From an uncultured Eubacteriales bacterium (GTDB lineage Bacteria > Bacillota > Clostridia > Oscillospirales > CAG-272), in contig CATKFO010000068.1 of assembly GCA_949747515.1 (NCBI GenBank), positions 1-54,264 on the forward strand: 54,264 nucleotides of DNA. The letters run 5' to 3'. Position 1 is the stretch's first letter. Each line of letters opens with the position of its first letter. The position numbers and the translations under genes were made by a program. Of this stretch, positions 8,443 to 17,881 are shown piece by piece. Under the pieces are notes generated by a model. The model was not told where the DNA came from, made no database searches, and saw only the letters and a list, made by a program, of their open reading frames with translations.

Positions 8443-11058
8443 TTGACGCCGCACAGTATAAAAAAAGAAGATATTATAAAAGAGCTTGCTTCAGATTCTG
8501 AAAAAGGAATCTCAGACGAAGAAGCAGCGCAAAGGCTTCGGAAATACGGGGCGAACAAACTCAGTGAAAAGAAAAAAAGGCCATTATGGCTTCGCTTTCT
8601 TGATCAATTCAAGGACGTCATGATACTGATTTTAATAGCCGCAGCAGTAATTTCCTTCGTCATAGCATGCCGAGAGCAAAATCCGAAAGAATTTTTCGAG
8701 CCCGCTCTCATACTTCTCATCGTTATTCTAAACGCAATAATCGGAGTGATGCAGGAAAGTAAAGCTGAAAAGGCCTTGGACGCGCTGAAGAATATGTCGG
8801 CTCTCCATGCGAAAGTAATTCGAAGCGGACATGAAGCCGTAATCGATTCATCGGAGCTTGTTCCTGGAGATATCATACGGCTGGAAGCGGGAGACTTTAT
8901 CCCCGCGGACGCGCGTCTGCTTAACAGCGCGAGTCTGAGATGCGAGGAATCCGCGCTTACGGGCGAATCTGTTCCGTCGGAAAAAAATGCGGACGGGATT
9001 GTCGAAGAAGACGCGCCTCTCGGAGACAGAAGCAATATGGCGTTCTCAGGATGCAGCGTAGCGTACGGCTCGGCAAAAGCTATTGTAACGGCTACGGGTA
9101 TGAATACTGAAATCGGAAAAATCGCAAACCTGCTTGACGGGGAAAACAACGGTGAAACGCCGCTCCAGCAAAAATTAACTCAACTTGGTAAATATCTAGG
9201 CGTATTAGCCATAGCGGCATGCGCGGTAATCTTTGCAATAGGCCTTGCAAGCGGTATCGCGCCAATGGAAATATTTATGACCGCCGTATCTCTCGCAGTA
9301 TCCGCAATACCCGAAGGACTTCCCGCCATCGTCACCGTTGTTCTCTCTATAGGAGTACAGCGCATGGTAAAAAGAGGCGCGCTCATTAGAAGCCTTCCCG
9401 CCGTTGAAACCCTTGGAAGCGCGTCCGTAATTTGTTCGGATAAAACGGGAACTCTTACGCAGAACCGCATGACTCTGGTAGAAGCATACGCGGACGGCGA
9501 CGACGGATCGACTTCCATAGGAAACGAAAGTAAAAGCGTTTCAGAGAAAATAAAAGATCTGCTCGCTTACGGAGCTCTATGCTGCGACGGGACGGTAACG
9601 TTAAAGGACGGCAAGGAGGAAACGATAGGCGATCCTACCGAAACGGCGATTGTGTACGCCGCCATGAAAAACGGCGCGTTAAGCGACAAAGAAAAGTCGA
9701 ATCGTACGCGTATAGCGGAATTACCGTTTGACTCGGATCGAAAGCTAATGACTACAGTTAATCTGATAGACGGAAAAAAAGTAGTTATCGTCAAAGGCGC
9801 GTTCGACATTCTCGCTTCAAAATGCGTTTCGGGAGACCTCGACGCCGCCGACAAGATCGCAGAAGAAATGAGCGGAAACGCATTGCGCGTTCTGGCAATA
9901 GCTTACAAAATAATAGACGAGGTTCCGGAGAATCCGTCTTCGGAAACGCTTGAGTCGGAGTTAACCTTTATGGGGCTCGTTGGAATGATCGACCCGCCAA
10001 GAATTGAAGCCAAAGAAGCGGTTTCAGTATGCCGAAAAGCCGGAATCAAGCCGGTTATGATCACGGGCGATCACATAACGACCGCCTCGGCCATCGCTCG
10101 TAAGCTTGGAATTATTGACGACGGAGACCTCGCGGTAACCGGCGCCGAACTTGACGCTATGACCGACGAACAGCTTGAAAGCGAAGTAGAGCGCATATCC
10201 GTTTATGCGCGCGTGTCTCCGGAAAACAAAATACGCGTAGTAAAAGCATGGCAAAGAAAGGGGAGCGTCGTCGCCATGACCGGAGACGGAGTCAACGACG
10301 CTCCCGCTCTCAAAGCGGCCGATATCGGATGCGCCATGGGAATCACGGGAACAGACGTGGCGAAAGGAGCCGCGGACATGACTCTTACCGACGACAATTT
10401 TGCTACCATTGTGGAGGCTGTGCGAGAAGGACGCGGAATATACTCCAATATAAAAAAGGTGGTCGGTTTTCTGCTCGGAACTAACATTGGCGAAGTAATC
10501 GCAGTGTTTACAGCCATGCTATTATGGAAACGTTCTCCTCTGATGTCGATGCAGCTTTTGATGATAAACCTCGTAACAGACAGTCTTCCCGCTATTGCTC
10601 TCGGAATGGAAGCCGTGGAGCCAGACGTTATGGAAAAAAAGCCGAAGCCTAAAAGCGAAGGACTGTTCGCGCACGGATACGGCGTTCGCTTGGTTTTTCA
10701 GGGACTGATGTTCGCGGCGCTTACGCTTATAGGTTACAAAATAGGAGAAAGCGTATCATACTCCGCCGGTCGTACTATGGCGTTTATGACGCTGGCTCTT
10801 TCACAGGTATTCCAAGCGTTTAACATGAGATCTGAACGCTCCTTGTTCAGCATAGGATTTTTCACAAATAAAAAGCTTAATTACGCCGCGCTTATTTCAG
10901 TACTTGTCACTGCTATTCTTCTTTTCACGCCGATAGGATCCGTTTTTGGAATTGTAACTCTTGCGCCAAAACTTTATGCAATCGGTTTATGTCTTACACT
11001 TGTCCCTATTGCGGTAATGGAGTTATTCAAAGCTTTACACTCCGTGCTTAAACGATAA
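8443..11058 (+). CDS. Calcium-transporting-type P-type ATPase (P2)
   Basis: Membrane cation pump, probably exporting Ca2+, 871 residues. It has an N-terminal cation-ATPase domain (about 1-70) and an actuator domain with LTGESVPSEK. The transmembrane ion-site motif is AIPEGLPA. The phosphorylation site is DKTGTLTQNRMT with Asp333. A KGA nucleotide-binding segment, the TGDHITTA and TGDGVNDAPALK hinge motifs and a six-helix C-terminal domain follow. PEGLPA and NLVTDSLPA are typical of SERCA/PMCA-like P2 pumps. The start is TTG, supported by AGGAGG seven bases upstream. It forms a single-gene unit between its own promoter and the terminator at 11116. Ion specificity is inferred. Confidence 0.93.
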   Translation: MTPHSIKKEDIIKELASDSEKGISDEEAAQRLRKYGANKLSEKKKRPLWLRFLDQFKDVMILILIAAAVISFVIACREQNPKEFFEPALILLIVILNAIIGVMQESKAEKALDALKNMSALHAKVIRSGHEAVIDSSELVPGDIIRLEAGDFIPADARLLNSASLRCEESALTGESVPSEKNADGIVEEDAPLGDRSNMAFSGCSVAYGSAKAIVTATGMNTEIGKIANLLDGENNGETPLQQKLTQLGKYLGVLAIAACAVIFAIGLASGIAPMEIFMTAVSLAVSAIPEGLPAIVTVVLSIGVQRMVKRGALIRSLPAVETLGSASVICSDKTGTLTQNRMTLVEAYADGDDGSTSIGNESKSVSEKIKDLLAYGALCCDGTVTLKDGKEETIGDPTETAIVYAAMKNGALSDKEKSNRTRIAELPFDSDRKLMTTVNLIDGKKVVIVKGAFDILASKCVSGDLDAADKIAEEMSGNALRVLAIAYKIIDEVPENPSSETLESELTFMGLVGMIDPPRIEAKEAVSVCRKAGIKPVMITGDHITTASAIARKLGIIDDGDLAVTGAELDAMTDEQLESEVERISVYARVSPENKIRVVKAWQRKGSVVAMTGDGVNDAPALKAADIGCAMGITGTDVAKGAADMTLTDDNFATIVEAVREGRGIYSNIKKVVGFLLGTNIGEVIAVFTAMLLWKRSPLMSMQLLMINLVTDSLPAIALGMEAVEPDVMEKKPKPKSEGLFAHGYGVRLVFQGLMFAALTLIGYKIGESVSYSAGRTMAFMTLALSQVFQAFNMRSERSLFSIGFFTNKKLNYAALISVLVTAILLFTPIGSVFGIVTLAPKLYAIGLCLTLVPIAVMELFKALHSVLKR

Positions 11059-11115
11059 AGGCGTAATCAACGTAGACTGCCGTTTAACAGAATAAAATAT
11101 TAAATATAAATAAAG

Positions 11116-11156
11116 AAAAGCATATCGCGGACGCTTTAATTTGCGATATGCTTTTT
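11116..11156. terminator. Terminator after the P-type ATPase gene
   Basis: AAAAGCATATCGC and GCGATATGCTTTTT form a 13-bp stem with a loop of about 14 nt. It can serve both the ATPase gene and the converging aldo/keto reductase gene. Confidence 0.85.
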
Positions 11157-11222
11157 CCGTTTGATTATATCTGATTCAGCTTAAGTTTCACCGCTCTCAT
11201 GGATTTCATTATTAAAAAAACG

Positions 11223-12083
11223 TCAGTCTATATCTAGGTGCATTTTACATGAAGGAGGCCAGAATACGGCGTCTATTCGCCCAATATCGTCTTCAGTAAG
11301 TAGAATATTCGCAGCTTCCGAGTTCTCCGTCACATGCGCCGCGGAAGTCGCTTTCGGTATAGCCGATACCGACCCGCTTCGGATAGTAAACGCTAGCATA
11401 ATCTGCGCCGTGCTTACACCGTATTTTTCCGCTAAGCTCTCGAGAGTCTCGTCATGCATTACGTCTGGATGCATTCTCTTTAGTTGTCCAGCCTGAAGCA
11501 ACGGTTCGTACGCCATTATTCCCACCGACCGTTCCTTTGCCCATGGAAGCAAATCGAACTCAATTCCTCGTGAACCGACATTGTACATAACCTGATCGAC
11601 GGCGCAGCGATCTCCTCCGGGAGTTTTCCAAAGTTCGGCCATGTCCGACTCGTCAAAATTTGATACGCCCCAACGACGTATTTTGCCGCGTAGTATCAGC
11701 TCCTCCATGCACTCTACGGTCTCTTCAAGGTTAACATAATCTTCACGCCAGTGAAGGAGATACAAATCTACATAATCGACTCCAAGTCTTCGAAGAGTCC
11801 CGTCGCAGCTGTCAAATATCTTGTCACTTCCGGAATTATAGGGAAAAACTTTTGACACAAGTATAATATTATCTCTGTCTATGCCGCGTATTGCTTCGCC
11901 GATCAGAAGCTCAGAAGCTCCTTCTCCGTACATTTCGGCAGTGTCTATCATATTCATTCCAAGCTCAATACCGTATCTCAGCGCGTATATTTCCTCACGC
12001 CTTTTCATCGGAACATCTCCAAGAGTCCATCCGCCCTGCCCTATTGCCGGAAGTTCAAATCCATTCGCATCAATTTTTCTCAT
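11223..12083 (-). CDS. Aldo/keto reductase
   Basis: NADP(H)-dependent oxidoreductase of the AKR superfamily, 286 residues, (beta/alpha)8 barrel. The catalytic tetrad is visible: Asp47 in IDTAEMYG, Tyr52, Lys78 in VSK and His111 in YLLHW. The cofactor-binding C-terminal segment AIPKATSAAHV is present. It lies downstream of the hydrogenase operon on the same strand but beyond that operon's terminator. I see no clear promoter of its own, so some read-through is possible. Substrate unknown. Confidence 0.92.
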   Translation of the reverse strand: MRKIDANGFELPAIGQGGWTLGDVPMKRREEIYALRYGIELGMNMIDTAEMYGEGASELLIGEAIRGIDRDNIILVSKVFPYNSGSDKIFDSCDGTLRRLGVDYVDLYLLHWREDYVNLEETVECMEELILRGKIRRWGVSNFDESDMAELWKTPGGDRCAVDQVMYNVGSRGIEFDLLPWAKERSVGIMAYEPLLQAGQLKRMHPDVMHDETLESLAEKYGVSTAQIMLAFTIRSGSVSAIPKATSAAHVTENSEAANILLTEDDIGRIDAVFWPPSCKMHLDID

Positions 12084-12142
12084 ATTTTCCCTAACCTTTC
12101 TTAGCGCGGGATTAGTCGGCTATGCGTCGTCTTGTAAAAATC

Positions 12143-12180
12143 ATAAGGGAGAGACCTCGTTCAAAAGGTTTCTCCCTTAT
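12143..12180 (-). terminator. Terminator of the hydrogenase operon
   Basis: On the minus strand ATAAGGGAGA and TCTCCCTTAT pair, followed by a T-rich run. It lies 25 nt after the hydA stop. Confidence 0.8.
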
Positions 12181-12204
12181 ACGTCAACCGTTTTTTATCC
12201 GAAA

Positions 12205-13944
12205 TTAGAGACCGCGCTTTACATAGTGAGTGTGAAGCAATTCGTGAGCCTTATGGCTGTTCGGCTCTCCGAGAAATTCCTCGTATATCTTCTTGATAAT
12301 TGAATTCTCATGAGACTTACGCAGATCAAGATTACGGTCCGCGGTATAAAGCACCTCGGCGCGGAGTTTCTTCAAATCCACCGAGTTTCTGACGGAAGCC
12401 GGCTGAGTAGGCTGACCGCCGCCGTTTACGCATCCTCCGGGGCATCCCATAATCTCTATGAACTGCACGTCGTATGTTCCGTCCTGTACTCCGCGCAGGA
12501 GCTTAGAGGCGTTTGCAGTTCCGGATGCAACCGCTACGTTCAGAGTAATGTCGCCCAGCTTATAGGTAGCGAACTTAATTCCCTCAGTTCCGCGGACTTC
12601 TTCAAAGTCAAGCTTTTCGAGTGGTTTGCCTTCGATTACTTCCGCAGCGGTGCGGAGAGCGGCCTCCATAACGCCTCCGGTAGCGCCGAATATTGCGCCG
12701 GCTCCGGAACCGATATCTATAGGAGTGTCAAACTTCTCGTCTTCAAGAGAGGTGAAGTTTATACCTGCAGCGTCTATCATTCTGCCCAGCTCGCGAGTTG
12801 TAACGGCTATGTCGACGCCGGGAATTCCGTCGACAGATTGACCGTCTCTGGTAACCTCGAACTTCTTTGCCGTACACGGAATAGCGGAAACAAACAAGAT
12901 ATCCTTCGGATCAATACCAAGTTTTTCTGCGAAGTAAGTCTTGTATACCGCGCCAAACATCTGCTGTGGAGATTTGCATGTGGAAAGGTTTTCAGTCATC
13001 TCGGGGAAGTAATGCTCGCAGTACTTGACCCATCCGGGCGAACATGAGGTAATAAGTGGGAGTTTACCTCCGTTTTTAACTCTGCCGAGGAACTCAGTGG
13101 CCTCTTCCATAATGGTAAGGTCCGCCGTAAAGTTCATATCGTACACGCCGTCGAAGCCCAGCTTCTTCAGAGCCGCGACCATCTTTCCCTCGGCGTCCGT
13201 TCCGGGAGCCATTCCAAAGCATTCGCCTATAGTCGCGCGAACGGATGGAGCGCAGCAGATAGCCACATGCTTCGTCGGATCGTTTATCGCTTCTACAATT
13301 TTAGCGGTGTCATCTCTTTCGTAAAGGGCGCCTACGGGACATGCAACGATACACTGACCGCAGTTGATGCAGGAGGTCTCGGCAAGTTTCAGCCCGAACT
13401 GGCTTCCAATCTCAGTATCGTATCCGCGGTTTATAGATCCGATGGCTCCGATTCCCTGGAGCTTGTTGCACGCGGCCACGCAGCGGCGGCAAAGAATACA
13501 TTTATTATTGTCGCGAATAATCGCGGGAGACGAATCGTCTATCTCATACTCTCTGTTGCCGTCGGAGCTGAAGTAATCCTCGTCCACGCCGTAATCCATA
13601 GCCAGCTTCTGAAGCTCGCAGGTAGTGGAACGGATGCACGAAAGGCACTTCTTTTTATGAGCTGAAAGCACGAGCTGAATGTTCATCTTGCGCGCTTCTC
13701 TTACTCGATCAGTGTTAGTAGATATCTCCATTCCATCGTTTACGGGATAAACGCAGGACGTGACCAGTCCGCGGGCTCCTTTTACTTCGACAAGGCAGAG
13801 ACGGCACGCGCCGATCTCGTTAATATCCTTAAGATAGCAAAGAGTCGGAATGTCGATACCCGCGTACTTGCACGCCTCAAGGACTGTGATACCGGCGGGA
13901 ACCGAATAATCCGCGCCGTTTATCTTTACATTTATCATATCCAT
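12205..13944 (-). CDS. hydA: [FeFe]-hydrogenase catalytic subunit, NADH-linked group A type
   Basis: Cytoplasmic H2-forming subunit of a multimeric NAD(P)-linked, probably electron-bifurcating, hydrogenase, 579 residues. From the N-terminus: a 2Fe-2S domain (Cys36, 47, 50, 64), a His-Cys3 4Fe-4S site (His96, Cys100, 103, 109) and two ferredoxin clusters (Cys149-159 and Cys192-202). The H-domain follows with L1 TSCSPGW (Cys301), L2 AIPCTAKK (Cys357) and L3 MGCPGGCVNGGG (Cys501, 505). A small-subunit domain forms the C-terminal tail. L1 reads TSCSP rather than TSCCP. It is the last gene of the operon, 14 bp after the NuoF-like subunit. Maturation genes hydEFG are not in this window. Confidence 0.96.
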   Translation of the reverse strand: MDMINVKINGADYSVPAGITVLEACKYAGIDIPTLCYLKDINEIGACRLCLVEVKGARGLVTSCVYPVNDGMEISTNTDRVREARKMNIQLVLSAHKKKCLSCIRSTTCELQKLAMDYGVDEDYFSSDGNREYEIDDSSPAIIRDNNKCILCRRCVAACNKLQGIGAIGSINRGYDTEIGSQFGLKLAETSCINCGQCIVACPVGALYERDDTAKIVEAINDPTKHVAICCAPSVRATIGECFGMAPGTDAEGKMVAALKKLGFDGVYDMNFTADLTIMEEATEFLGRVKNGGKLPLITSCSPGWVKYCEHYFPEMTENLSTCKSPQQMFGAVYKTYFAEKLGIDPKDILFVSAIPCTAKKFEVTRDGQSVDGIPGVDIAVTTRELGRMIDAAGINFTSLEDEKFDTPIDIGSGAGAIFGATGGVMEAALRTAAEVIEGKPLEKLDFEEVRGTEGIKFATYKLGDITLNVAVASGTANASKLLRGVQDGTYDVQFIEIMGCPGGCVNGGGQPTQPASVRNSVDLKKLRAEVLYTADRNLDLRKSHENSIIKKIYEEFLGEPNSHKAHELLHTHYVKRGL

Positions 13945-13958
13945 TTATTCGTCTCTCC

Positions 13959-15758
13959 TTATTTCTTGGAAATAGCGCCGAACTTACATTTTTCCATACA
14001 AGCTCCGCACTTCACGCACTTCTCGGGATCAATAACGTGAGGAGTCTTGACGGATCCCGTAATAGCGTTGGCGGGACATTGCCTTGCGCAAAGAGTACAT
14101 CCCTTGCACTTTTCGGGATCGATCTCGTAGGACAAGAGCTTTTTGCAGACGCCTGCGGGACACTTTTTATCTCTGATGTGGGCGATATACTCGTCTCTAA
14201 AGTAGCGGAGGGTTGAAAGCACCGGGTTAGGAGCCGTCTGACCAAGCCCGCAGAGAGACGCGCTCTTGATGTAGTTCGCCAGCTCTTCCAGTTTATCGAG
14301 ATCTTCCATCTCGCCGTTTCCGGAAGTAATCTTCTCAAGTATTTCAAGAAGACGTACGGTTCCGATACGGCACGGAGCGCATTTACCGCAGGACTCGTCC
14401 ACGGTAAACTCAAGGAAGAACTTAGCAAGGTCGACCATACAGGTGTCTTCGTCCATAACGATAAGTCCGCCTGAACCCATCATGGAACCGAGCTTTATAA
14501 GGTTCTCGTAATCGATCGGAGTGTCTATAAGGGAAGCGGGAATGCATCCGCCGGAAGGTCCTCCGGTCTGAGCCGCCTTGAACTTCTTCCCGTTAGGAAC
14601 GCCTCCGCCGATTTCTTCTACGATTTCGCGGAGCGTAGTACCCATAGGAATCTCAACAAGACCGGTGTTCTTGATCTTGCCGCCCAGTGCGAACACCTTT
14701 GTTCCCTTGGACGTTTCCGTTCCCATAGAAGCGAACCATTCCGCTCCATTCAAAATAATCTGGGCGATATTTGCGTAAGTCTCGACGTTGTTAATGATAG
14801 TAGGCTGTCCCCATAGTCCCTTAACGGCCGGGAACGGAGGACGGGGACGAGGCTCGCCGCGGTTTCCTTCGATGGACGTAAGAAGCGCGGTTTCCTCTCC
14901 GCATACGAAAGCTCCGGCTCCAAGACGGATATGTATGTCGAAATTAAAGTCGGTTCCGAAAATGCCCTTGCCGAGCACGCCATACTCTCTCGCCTGGTCG
15001 ATAGCTATCTGAAGACGTCTTACCGCGATCGGATACTCCGCTCTTACATATATCCATCCCTCGTCGGCTCCTATAGCGTAACCGGCGATAGCCATAGCCT
15101 CGAGAACAGCGTGAGGGTCTCCCTCGAGAACAGAACGGTCCATAAACGCGCCCGGGTCTCCCTCGTCGGCGTTGCAAACCACGTATTTTTTATCGGATAC
15201 GCTCCCCTTTGCAAACATCCACTTTCTGCCGGTTGGGAATCCTCCGCCTCCGCGTCCGCGGAGACCGGAATCAAGGACGGTTTTGATAACGTCGTCCGGG
15301 GTCATCTCCTTCAACGCCTTTGCGAGAGCAAAATATCCGTCCATAGCGATGTACTCGTCGATGTTCTCAGGATTTATAACTCCGCAGTTACGAAGAGCGA
15401 CTCTTTTCTGCTTTTTGTAGAACGAGGTTTCAGAAAGGGACGACGCGCCGGCGTTTTCAGCGTGCCCATGGGCGGCCTCATCATACACCAGTCTCTTTAC
15501 CGGGCGTCCCTTGAGGAAATGTTCCTCGACAATCTCCGGAATATCGTCGGCGGTAACCATACTGTAGAACGTTCCCTCCGGGTAAACGATCATAATAGGA
15601 CCGAGAGCGCACAGGCCGAAGCATCCGGTCTGAACGATCTTGACCTCTTCCTCGAGACCGCGAGCCTTAAGTTCCTTTTCAAGAGCCTCTTTAACCGGCA
15701 TGCTGCCCGAGGAGGTACAGCCTGTGCCGCCGCAAATTAACGCGTGTATACGAAACAT
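13959..15758 (-). CDS. hydB: NADH-binding NuoF-like hydrogenase subunit
   Basis: Flavoprotein subunit that exchanges electrons with NAD(P)H, 599 residues. An N-terminal thioredoxin-like 2Fe-2S domain (about 1-85, with GGTGCTSSG and QTGCFGLC) precedes the NuoF core. That core carries the FMN/NADH motifs GRGGGGFPTGRKW, CNADEGDPGAF and GAFVCGEETALL. The N-module 4Fe-4S site is ESCGKCAPCR with a later CGLG. Two C-terminal ferredoxin clusters follow (CKGCTLCARQC and CVKCGACMEKC). This layout is that of HydB/HndC of bifurcating hydrogenases. It sits 14 bp upstream of hydA and 19 bp downstream of the small 2Fe-2S protein. Confidence 0.95.
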   Translation of the reverse strand: MFRIHALICGGTGCTSSGSMPVKEALEKELKARGLEEEVKIVQTGCFGLCALGPIMIVYPEGTFYSMVTADDIPEIVEEHFLKGRPVKRLVYDEAAHGHAENAGASSLSETSFYKKQKRVALRNCGVINPENIDEYIAMDGYFALAKALKEMTPDDVIKTVLDSGLRGRGGGGFPTGRKWMFAKGSVSDKKYVVCNADEGDPGAFMDRSVLEGDPHAVLEAMAIAGYAIGADEGWIYVRAEYPIAVRRLQIAIDQAREYGVLGKGIFGTDFNFDIHIRLGAGAFVCGEETALLTSIEGNRGEPRPRPPFPAVKGLWGQPTIINNVETYANIAQIILNGAEWFASMGTETSKGTKVFALGGKIKNTGLVEIPMGTTLREIVEEIGGGVPNGKKFKAAQTGGPSGGCIPASLIDTPIDYENLIKLGSMMGSGGLIVMDEDTCMVDLAKFFLEFTVDESCGKCAPCRIGTVRLLEILEKITSGNGEMEDLDKLEELANYIKSASLCGLGQTAPNPVLSTLRYFRDEYIAHIRDKKCPAGVCKKLLSYEIDPEKCKGCTLCARQCPANAITGSVKTPHVIDPEKCVKCGACMEKCKFGAISKK

Positions 15759-15777
15759 AGCTTATTTCCTCCAGAAT

Positions 15778-16149
15778 TTATATTTTAGCGTTGCCGATCG
15801 TATATTCGGCTATGGGGCTTCCGCCCTTGAGATGACGTTCGATAACTTCATTCGCTTTTTCAGCTGTCATCTTAACGTAGGTTACTTTTTCCTTATCCTT
15901 CTCGTATATTTCAACGACAGGCTCGTACTGGCAGATCCCTATGCAGCCGGTTTGAGTTACCGTAACCTTGTCCGAAAGGCCGCCGTTCGCGACTCCCTCG
16001 ACAAAAGCGTTCAAAACCGGACGAGCTCCGGCGGCAATACCGCAGGTCGCCATACCGACTACAACGCGAATTTCATCAGACGCGTTTCTCAGCGCGACCT
16101 TGCTATGCATCTTTTCCTTGATCGCCATCAATTCTTCAAGAGACTTCAT
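15778..16149 (-). CDS. Small thioredoxin-like 2Fe-2S ferredoxin (HndB-like)
   Basis: A 123-residue protein with a thioredoxin-like [2Fe-2S] fold. The likely cluster Cys residues are in GMATCGIAAG and in QTGCIGICQYEP. It matches the small subunit found next to NuoF-like subunits in NADP-reducing and NADH-linked hydrogenase operons, where it may relay electrons or bind the complex. It lies within the operon between the ATPase gene and hydB. Confidence 0.85.
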   Translation of the reverse strand: MKSLEELMAIKEKMHSKVALRNASDEIRVVVGMATCGIAAGARPVLNAFVEGVANGGLSDKVTVTQTGCIGICQYEPVVEIYEKDKEKVTYVKMTAEKANEVIERHLKGGSPIAEYTIGNAKI

Positions 16150-16206
16150 AATGGTGTATTTCCTTTCTCAGCTTGTAGCTTATTATAAACTTTTATAATA
16201 TCTATA

Positions 16207-16758
16207 TCACCGAAGCGCTTCGTACGCCTCGGAAAGATAACCGCGAATCCACTCGAGAACCTCAAATTCTCCGAGAGAAACGTCCCCCAAGATCTGACGA
16301 AGCTCGGCTGTAGACAGTCTGACCTCGCCCGCGGATTTTTTATGAATATAGGTGAAATTTATATCCGGGTTTCCTTGAATCAAGGTAACGACGGTATCAA
16401 TCATATCTCCAAGAGGAATCATATCGATATGATGAAGTCCGAACGTAGCCGTTATAGTCGTCCCGTGATCGTTAGGATATTCGGCGGCGGCTCTCGACTT
16501 AATATTTACGCTTCCCCCGGTCTGTTCGGACAGCATTGCAAGAAACGGGACTCCAAGTCCGACGGAGCGAGTTTTGCGCGTGGTAAAAAACGGATTCGAC
16601 AATTTCTCAACCTGCTCGCGCGACATTCCGCACCCGTTATCCGTAACGGTGAAAACCAGCGATTCTCCGTCCTCGACGATGGTTACGCCGATTTCGTCCG
16701 CTCCCGCTCTTACGGAATTCATAGTTATGTCAAGTACGTAAAGTGAAAATTCTTCCAT
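16207..16758 (-). CDS. GHKL-fold ATPase (histidine-kinase/anti-sigma-like)
   Basis: A 183-residue cytosolic protein made almost only of a HATPase_c domain. The N-box lies around MNSVRAGADEI, the G1 box is DNGCGM and the G2 region is SVGLGVPFL. No phospho-acceptor His domain is visible, so it resembles RsbW/SpoIIAB-type kinases or a regulatory ATPase rather than a sensor kinase. The C-terminal ~60 residues are not assigned. It is one of two such ATPases in the hydrogenase operon (the other at 19305). A signalling role is inferred from the fold and the neighbours. Confidence 0.8.
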   Translation of the reverse strand: MEEFSLYVLDITMNSVRAGADEIGVTIVEDGESLVFTVTDNGCGMSREQVEKLSNPFFTTRKTRSVGLGVPFLAMLSEQTGGSVNIKSRAAAEYPNDHGTTITATFGLHHIDMIPLGDMIDTVVTLIQGNPDINFTYIHKKSAGEVRLSTAELRQILGDVSLGEFEVLEWIRGYLSEAYEALR

Positions 16759-16783
16759 TGCATCTCGCTCCTCGCAGTAAAAT

Positions 16784-17530
16784 TCAGCGCCGCTTCAGGT
16801 GTTCGATTAAACTATGTCTTACAAAAGCAGAGCTGTATCCGCGTCCGGGTTCTTCGTCTTCAAGTTCAATCGTATTTACTCCCTCGGATATGCTCCAAAG
16901 GTTATGAGCGTCTGAGGAAACAATATACTTTTTATCTGCAAGGGACGGATAACGCTTTACATAGCTTGAATACGATTCTTTATCGTTCAGCTCGAAAGCC
17001 GAATAATCCGGCGTCGTGGGCAAATCTCCGAGCACGGATATAATCCCTCCTGAATCGCGGTCCACGTGAGCGGGATAGCATACGCCGCCGAACGACGATA
17101 CAAGTCCGTACGCTTCGTCGAGATCAAGCTCCGTGCCGTTTATCAGCAAATCCGGCTCTTCTCCGGAGATCTCGTCGTCCGCGTCCATCCTATACTGACG
17201 GCCGAAAATATCGGGACGATTGGGAATGCGAATTCTGCGCGAATCAACCTCTCCGTCAAATTCCATGGCTCCTTCAAGAGTCTCAAAGAGGCATATAACG
17301 TGAATTTCCTCAGACGTCGTCAATTCCATACCGGCAACCGGAACAATACCGTACTTTTTGCAGCAAGCAAAAAACGCCGGGCAATTTTTCGCGGAGTTGT
17401 GATCGGTAAGAGCCGCTAACGTAAGCCCCTGAATAGAAGCCATACCCGCTATATTCGCAGGGGTCATGTCGTCGTCGGCGCATGGAGAAAGACAGGAATG
17501 TATATGAAGATCATACGTATATCGGTTCAT
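16784..17530 (-). CDS. PHP-domain metal-dependent phosphoesterase
   Basis: A 248-residue protein of the PHP (polymerase and histidinol phosphatase) family, related to TrpH/YciV-type phosphoesterases. Metal-binding motifs are visible: DLHIHSCLSPC at the N-terminus, LTDHN near residue 41, PAHVDRD around 175, and SDAHN in the C-terminal quarter. Substrate unknown. Such proteins recur in hydrogenase operons beside DRTGG and GHKL ATPase genes, which suggests a link to nucleotide or phospho-signalling. Confidence 0.85.
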   Translation of the reverse strand: MNRYTYDLHIHSCLSPCADDDMTPANIAGMASIQGLTLAALTDHNSAKNCPAFFACCKKYGIVPVAGMELTTSEEIHVICLFETLEGAMEFDGEVDSRRIRIPNRPDIFGRQYRMDADDEISGEEPDLLINGTELDLDEAYGLVSSFGGVCYPAHVDRDSGGIISVLGDLPTTPDYSAFELNDKESYSSYVKRYPSLADKKYIVSSDAHNLWSISEGVNTIELEDEEPGRGYSSAFVRHSLIEHLKRR

Positions 17531-17554
17531 GTTCGACTTCCTCGATATCCAAAG

Positions 17555-17881
17555 CTATGACAAAGACGATATTTTAGCGCAAAGCTCATACGCCGTCATA
17601 TCTGAAGAATAAACCGATATCCCCTTTTCCTCGGCGGCCGCTTTAACATCGTCCGGCAGTCGTACTCCTTCCGCCAGTATAACTGCCGCGACCTCCGTAA
17701 GGCTAGCCACTGCGATCACGTTAACATTGCTCATGATTGTGATCCAAATGTTTCCCTCTTCAACCCGGCTCATAGCGCGGCTTAGCAAATCTCCCGCGTA
17801 TACGCCTTCAAACTCTTCGGGAGTCGTACCGGAAATCAAAGTGAGATCAAGTTCTTCAAGTAAAACATTAAACTTACTCAT
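17555..17881 (-). CDS. DRTGG-domain protein (second copy in operon)
   Basis: A 108-residue stand-alone protein similar to the DRTGG domain, a regulatory fold often linked to CBS and phosphotransacetylase proteins. Features are VYAGDLLSRAMS near the start, a hydrophobic central strand run and SSDMTAYELC near the C-terminus. Its ATG overlaps the stop of the sensory hydrogenase gene by 4 bases, indicating translational coupling. It is paralogous to the gene at 19837. Function unknown; ligand binding is a guess. Confidence 0.7.
   Translation of the reverse strand: MSKFNVLLEELDLTLISGTTPEEFEGVYAGDLLSRAMSRVEEGNIWITIMSNVNVIAVASLTEVAAVILAEGVRLPDDVKAAAEEKGISVYSSDMTAYELCAKISSLS

Noticed and set aside
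12310..13047. 245-codon plus-strand frame
   Set aside because: Antisense to the H-domain of hydA, with no family features.
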